Positions 17,353-20,205 of a stretch of DNA of 20,205 bases are shown here, in pieces; position 1 is the first letter of the stretch; each line of letters opens with the position of its first letter. The notes under the pieces were generated by a model that saw only the letters and a list, made by a program, of their open reading frames with translations, ran no database searches and was not told the origin of the DNA. Position numbers and translations under genes: made by a program. Origin of the DNA: a virus; the IMG/VR virus record IMGVR_UViG_3300034374_002473, positions 1 to 20,205 of that record, one strand, 5' to 3'.

Positions 17353-17373
17353 TTTTTTTTGTATATTTAATAT

Positions 17374-17823
17374 ATGGAATGGTTAGATAAAGTAATAGAA
17401 TTAGAGGGCGGTTATGTAGATGATCCTACCGATAGAGGAGGGGAAACTAAATACGGTATTTCTAAAAAAGCGTATCCTAACGAGGATATTAAGAATCTTA
17501 CAATAGAAAGAGCTAAACAGTTATATATTCAGGATTATGTAAAGCCTTGTAAAGCCGATTTATTGAATAAAGATATACAGTATGCTCATTTTGACGCTGC
17601 GGTTAATCATGGTGTAAAAGGAGCGGCTAAAATACTTCAAAGAGCATCAGGAGTTAAAGATGATGGTATTATAGGTAAAATAACATTAAAAGCGTGTGAA
17701 AATTTAAGCTTAGAGCGTTATTTACTTTTTAGAGCGTTTTATTACATGGAAATAGTAGGTAATAACCCAAGTCAATACAAATATATTAAAGGTTGGGCAA
17801 ATAGATTAAAACATATATTATAA
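17374..17823 (+). CDS. Endolysin, GH108 family
   Basis: This 149-residue protein shows the motif of glycoside hydrolase family 108 (N-acetylmuramidase): ELEGGYVDDPTDRGGETKYG at residues 9-28, with catalytic Glu11. This is followed by GISKKAYP, a helical block, FDAAVNHGVKGAAKILQ (about 73-89), and a C-terminal helix-loop region with GVKDDGIIG that resembles a peptidoglycan-binding segment. It should cut glycan strands of peptidoglycan. There is no signal peptide, so it needs a holin. It is a little shorter than most members. It lies between two small membrane proteins and overlaps the next gene by TAATG. Confidence 0.92.
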   Translation: MEWLDKVIELEGGYVDDPTDRGGETKYGISKKAYPNEDIKNLTIERAKQLYIQDYVKPCKADLLNKDIQYAHFDAAVNHGVKGAAKILQRASGVKDDGIIGKITLKACENLSLERYLLFRAFYYMEIVGNNPSQYKYIKGWANRLKHIL

Positions 17824-18083
17824 TGAAATTGAAAAGTATTTTAAAAGGTTTATTTACTGGAGCTTTAAAAGCTGTACCAGTAGTTGGTAACATAGCAACG
17901 GAGATTAAAGAACAAGTAGAAACAGACACGGAACACGCACCTAAAGGCAAGATTGACTACGCTAGGTTATTTGGATATGCTATCATGTCTATTATAATTA
18001 TATCCGTAATAGCGGGTTGGTTAGATTTAGAAGATGCTGAAACATTAATTAAGAAGTTAAATATATTTTCTTTTATTTCATAG
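17823..18083 (+). CDS. Small membrane protein, possible second holin or spanin
   Basis: This 86-residue protein starts at TAATG after the endolysin. Residues 8-24 are amphipathic (a Gly/Ala/Val-rich helix), followed by an acidic region (28-43), a transmembrane segment about 47-66 (YAIMSIIIISVIAG), and an acidic then hydrophobic end. It is the last gene before the terminator that closes the late operon. A holin, antiholin or spanin-like role is inferred from its place. No lipobox is visible, so it is not an obvious o-spanin. Confidence 0.68.
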   Translation: MKLKSILKGLFTGALKAVPVVGNIATEIKEQVETDTEHAPKGKIDYARLFGYAIMSIIIISVIAGWLDLEDAETLIKKLNIFSFIS

Positions 18084-18103
18084 GTTTTTTTCATAGTTTA
18101 AAG

Positions 18104-18134
18104 GGGGTCTACTAATTTAGTAGGCTCTTTTTTT
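18104..18134 (+). terminator. Terminator closing the late operon
   Basis: GGGGTCTACT (18104-18113) pairs with AGTAGGCTCT (18119-18128) around a five-base loop, with G-T pairs in the outer part. It is followed by a T run ending near 18134. It lies 20 bases after the last lysis gene and before the next operon's promoter. Confidence 0.85.
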
Positions 18135-18150
18135 GTTAAAATTAATCGCA

Positions 18151-18180
18151 TTAGTTATCAGTTAGTTATGAATTAATTGT
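18151..18180 (+). repeat. Three direct repeats, 11-bp period, upstream of promoter
   Basis: TTAGTTAT occurs at 18151-18158 and 18162-18169, and a two-mismatch copy TTAATTGT at 18173-18180. All three starts are exactly 11 bases apart, close to one helical turn, so a bound protein would contact one DNA face. The block ends about 20 bases before the -33 element. An operator is inferred. The DNA is AT-rich, so chance is not excluded. Confidence 0.45.
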
Positions 18181-18199
18181 AAAAAAATACGTTAAAAAG

Positions 18200-18230
18200 T
18201 TTTGTAATTAAAAAGTTGTTAGTATATTTG
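18200..18230 (+). promoter_or_regulatory. Bacteroidetes-type promoter for second operon
   Basis: TTTTG at 18200-18204 and TATATTTG at 18223-18230 are 18 bases apart and fit the known Bacteroidetes sigma consensus (TTG at -33, TAnnTTTG at -7). The first gene starts 30 bases after the -7 box, and a terminator and phased repeats lie upstream. This is the best promoter match in the window. Confidence 0.8.
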
Positions 18231-18260
18231 AACTATACAAACGAATAAAAAACACGAATA

Positions 18261-18590
18261 ATGAAAACAATCCCACAAAATTTAGATCGAAAAGTTAAGA
18301 AGTTTATTTTTGACCAAGTAGAAGTTAATCCAGAAGATCTTATTGATAATTCTAGTAATTCAGTTTATATTGAAGCTTATAAGGGTGATATAGACTTAGG
18401 TTTCACACTTGATATTGAATACAATCATAACTTGGAATTAGAGTACACTAGTGGTAATTACTTTGATGAAGATGAGTATAATTACACTGGTTCTGCAGAA
18501 GTTGTGGAAATCAGAGTTTACACTGAAGATGAAGAGTACGAATTAGAATTAACTGATAAACTAAAAAGAGAATTAAACTTTAAATTTTAA
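18261..18590 (+). CDS. Acidic small protein of unknown function
   Basis: This 109-residue protein is the first gene after the promoter and has a leader of about 25 bases. It is strongly acidic, especially residues 65-100 (clusters of Asp, Glu and Tyr), and contains no cysteine. It ends with a short Lys/Arg helix (TDKLKRELNFKF). This profile is common in phage early proteins that bind a host protein or mimic DNA, but nothing identifies a target. Three bases separate its stop from the next start. I do not recognise a family. Confidence 0.72.
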   Translation: MKTIPQNLDRKVKKFIFDQVEVNPEDLIDNSSNSVYIEAYKGDIDLGFTLDIEYNHNLELEYTSGNYFDEDEYNYTGSAEVVEIRVYTEDEEYELELTDKLKRELNFKF

Positions 18591-18622
18591 ACTATGAAAA
18601 ACACATTTAAAGGATTAGCAAA
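18586..18622 (+). repeat. Duplicated start region, copy 1
   Basis: This 37-base block spans the leader TTTAAACT, the ATG and the first codons of the 51-residue gene. It matches the block at 18962-18998 at 34 of 37 positions. The copies sit at the start codons of two different genes. Confidence 0.7.
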
Positions 18623-18749
18623 GGGAGTACAGTCAAGTGTATTCCCTGACGGATCGAGAACTATTCATCAATGGAGAGAAAAACAAACTGTAGGAAGTTT
18701 TAGCGAGTGGTGTAAACAATTTAAAGTATCTAATAAATATGCAAAGTAA
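18594..18749 (+). CDS. Short 51-residue protein of unknown function
   Basis: ATG 18594 opens a 51-residue frame (starts MKNTFKGLAK, ends SNKYAK) with stop at 18747-18749. It follows the upstream stop by three bases and overlaps the next gene by 11 bases, the same spacing style as its neighbours, which supports translation. It is Lys- and Ser-rich with one Cys. Its first ten residues resemble those of the ERF protein 376 bases downstream. Function is unknown. Confidence 0.6.
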   Translation: MKNTFKGLAKGVQSSVFPDGSRTIHQWREKQTVGSFSEWCKQFKVSNKYAK

Positions 18750-18921
18750 ACAAGAAATTATTGACTACTACCAAAACGAGATTAACAAAGTAGAAAGTAA
18801 ACTAGAAAAATCAGCTTTAGAATATCAATGTAAACAACATTTAGAAGCTTATGAAAAAGGGGAAGAATACAAAATGGAGAACGATCAAGGAGGGTTTGAG
18901 TGCTTTGGTTGTGGGTCTTGA
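18739..18921 (+). CDS. Small protein with possible metal-binding cysteines
   Basis: This 60-residue protein starts 11 bases inside the preceding gene. A helical charged N-terminus (1-30) is followed by C31-x2-H34 and, near the end, C55-x2-C58 in the sequence FECFGCG. The four ligands could make a zinc site, with a 20-residue loop between the pairs. The role is unknown; small zinc proteins in phage early regions often bind nucleic acid or protein. A 48-base gap separates it from the ERF gene. Confidence 0.62.
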   Translation: MQSKQEIIDYYQNEINKVESKLEKSALEYQCKQHLEAYEKGEEYKMENDQGGFECFGCGS

Positions 18922-18961
18922 GAATTTAATTATTTTAGCAGTAATATATTTAACGAATAAA

Positions 18962-18998
18962 TTTAAACTATGAAAAACTTATTTAAAGCATTAGCAAA
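18962..18998 (+). repeat. Duplicated start region, copy 2
   Basis: Second copy of the block at 18586-18622, here spanning the leader and first codons of the ERF gene. Three mismatches separate the copies, all within the coding part. The upstream AACGAATAAA (18952-18961) is also found in the leader of the first gene of this operon at 18240-18249. Confidence 0.7.
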
Positions 18999-19494
18999 TT
19001 TTCAGCAAGAAGTACCAACGATCCATAAAGGTACTGAGGGGTACGGGTATAGTTACGCGGATTTACCTACTATTTTTGAGAAGATAAACCCATTATTAAA
19101 AGAAAACGGATTAGGGTTTACTCAATTATTAGAAAACGACTCAATTAAAACTATTATCTTCCACGCGGAAAGCGGAGAAACTTTAGAAAGCACAATGACT
19201 ATACCTACAGACGTACAGTTAAAAGGTATGAACTTCTTCCAAGTTATGGGTTCAGCTATTACTTACTATCGTAGATACGCTTTATCAAGTGCTTTAGGAC
19301 TTGTAACGGATAAAGATACCGATGCGTCAGGAGAACAGGTTAAAGATGATAAAACATGGTTAAATCCAGGCGATGCTAACTGGAATAAAGTAGTTAAAGC
19401 TATGAAAGACGGTTATACTATCGAGCAAGTATTAAAGAAGTACAAAGTAAGTAAGGACACTCAAAAGAAGCTAGAAGATGAAATTCAAAATTAG
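18970..19494 (+). CDS. ERF-family single-strand annealing protein
   Basis: This 174-residue protein shows the ERF family signature: a helical N-terminus with LANFQQEVPTI, GYGYSYADLPTIFEKINPLL (24-43), then the strand region and the conserved GSAITYYRRYALSSALGL block (about 92-109) ending with TDKDTDA. ERF proteins anneal complementary single strands in phage recombination, acting with a nuclease. The next gene, overlapping by 17 bases, is a YqaJ-type nuclease, so the two form a likely exonuclease/annealase pair. The C-terminal 50 residues are a charged helix that may contact a partner. Confidence 0.93.
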   Translation: MKNLFKALANFQQEVPTIHKGTEGYGYSYADLPTIFEKINPLLKENGLGFTQLLENDSIKTIIFHAESGETLESTMTIPTDVQLKGMNFFQVMGSAITYYRRYALSSALGLVTDKDTDASGEQVKDDKTWLNPGDANWNKVVKAMKDGYTIEQVLKKYKVSKDTQKKLEDEIQN

Positions 19495-20089
19495 AGCGTC
19501 AGCAGTCGGTAAGATTATGACTAACTCAAAAAAAGAGGGAGAGTTAAGTAAAACAACTCTCTCTTATGTAGACGAGTGGTTAAAATCAAAAATATACGGA
19601 GTTAATAAAGATATATCTTCTAAGTACACCGAGAAAGGTCATAGATGTGAAGATAATGCTATAGATTTCGTAAGCGATCAATTTGGTGAGTTTATGATTA
19701 AAAACGAAGAATATTTTCAAAACGATTTTTTAACTGGTACTCCTGACATTATTACAAAAGATGAAATTATCGATATTAAAAATAGTTGGGATTGTTTTAC
19801 TTTTCCGTTATTTGAAAAAGAGTTACCTAACAAAGATTACTACTATCAATTACAAGCTTATATGTACTTAACTGGCAAACGAAAAGCTAAAGTAGTTTAT
19901 GTATTAATGGATACACCAGAGGACTTATTAGGATATTATAATAAAGTTGTAAGCTATCAAAACATCGATTCTAAGTATCGTATAAAAGTTTTTGAGGTAG
20001 AGTATTCAGAGGAAGTGATTAAAGCTATTAGAGAGCGTGTAAATGAGATTCAAGAGTATATTAATAAACTATTAAATAAAGTAAAATGA
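19478..20089 (+). CDS. YqaJ-like PD-(D/E)xK nuclease
   Basis: This 203-residue protein has the features of YqaJ/lambda-exonuclease-like nucleases. RASAVGKIM at 6-14 is a common start for the family. A probable motif-I Glu58 lies in HRCEDNAIDFV. The core acidic motif is GTPD with Asp90, then Asp99-Ile-Lys101 in the D-x-K position of PD-(D/E)xK enzymes. A Gln-rich helix YYYQLQAYMYLTG follows (about 120-132). It should digest double-stranded DNA ends and feed the ERF protein. It starts 17 bases inside the ERF gene and ends in an ATGA overlap. Confidence 0.88.
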   Translation: MKFKIRASAVGKIMTNSKKEGELSKTTLSYVDEWLKSKIYGVNKDISSKYTEKGHRCEDNAIDFVSDQFGEFMIKNEEYFQNDFLTGTPDIITKDEIIDIKNSWDCFTFPLFEKELPNKDYYYQLQAYMYLTGKRKAKVVYVLMDTPEDLLGYYNKVVSYQNIDSKYRIKVFEVEYSEEVIKAIRERVNEIQEYINKLLNKVK

Positions 20090-20205
20090 ATAAAAAAACA
20101 CAAAAACAGTTAATGATGACCGTAGCTATATGGGATTTATTTGACGAATCATTATCTTTAATTGATGAAAGGACTTTAAGACAAGGTATGAAGTATAGAT
20201 TTAAA
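20086..20205 (+). CDS. Early-region gene, 3' end cut by window
   Basis: The ATG shares ATGA with the stop of the nuclease gene, and the frame stays open for 40 codons to the window edge. The visible part is helical and charged (starts MNKKTQKQLMM, then WDLFDESLSLIDE). Too little is present to assign a family. It is very likely co-transcribed with the recombination genes. Confidence 0.6.
   Translation, partial: MNKKTQKQLMMTVAIWDLFDESLSLIDERTLRQGMKYRFK

Noticed and set aside
1-20205. tRNA genes, CRISPR arrays, IS elements, integrase and terminase
   Set aside because: No cloverleaf, regularly spaced long repeats, inverted-repeat ends with a transposase, recombinase catalytic motif, or terminase ATPase motif was seen on either strand.

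Overview
The window reads as a piece of a tailed phage (or prophage) genome from a Bacteroidetes host, most likely a flavobacterium. The DNA is strongly AT-rich, all genes lie on the + strand, and most are separated by a few bases or overlap. Starts have A/T-rich leaders instead of Shine-Dalgarno sequences. The one clear promoter fits the Bacteroidetes pattern (TTTG at -33, TAnnTTTG at -7). Several virion proteins (portal, tail tube, tape measure C-terminus, the 654-aa tail protein) look like families common in Bacteroidetes phages. These assignments come from reading the protein sequences; no database search was run.

Layout. 1-5585: tail module, with a tail protein cut by the window edge, a 654-aa tail/baseplate-type protein and the tape measure. 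5582-5815: small helix-turn-helix protein. 5862-8518: ClpP-type head protease carrying a scaffold-like tail, major capsid protein and probable tail tube, with a hairpin terminator on each side of the tail tube gene. 8591-8824: small unknown. 8812-11549: four overlapping genes that look like a sugar-modification cassette (a possible transferase, two glycosyltransferase-like proteins and an LpxA-like acyltransferase). 11575-17146: portal, beta-helix spike, head-tail adaptor-like protein and three further virion candidates. 17146-18083: lysis, with a GH108 endolysin between two small membrane proteins. 18104-18134: a good terminator closes this long late unit.

18151-18230 holds three 11-bp-phased repeats followed by the clear promoter. 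It starts a second operon of small unknown genes, then an ERF single-strand annealing protein overlapping a YqaJ-like nuclease, and a last gene cut by the window end. This looks like the start of the recombination/replication region.

How they work together. The portal, protease/scaffold and capsid build the head; the tube, tape measure and distal tail proteins build a long non-contractile tail of siphovirus type (no sheath gene seen). The spike and beta-rich proteins probably contact the host. The GH108 enzyme and membrane proteins lyse it. ERF plus nuclease form a phage recombination pair. No terminase, integrase, tail sheath, tRNA or CRISPR array is seen. The most unusual points are the module order (tail genes before head genes, portal far downstream), the glycan cassette inside the structural operon, a likely nested scaffold start, a domain insertion in the 339-aa virion protein, and the phased repeats upstream of the second operon.
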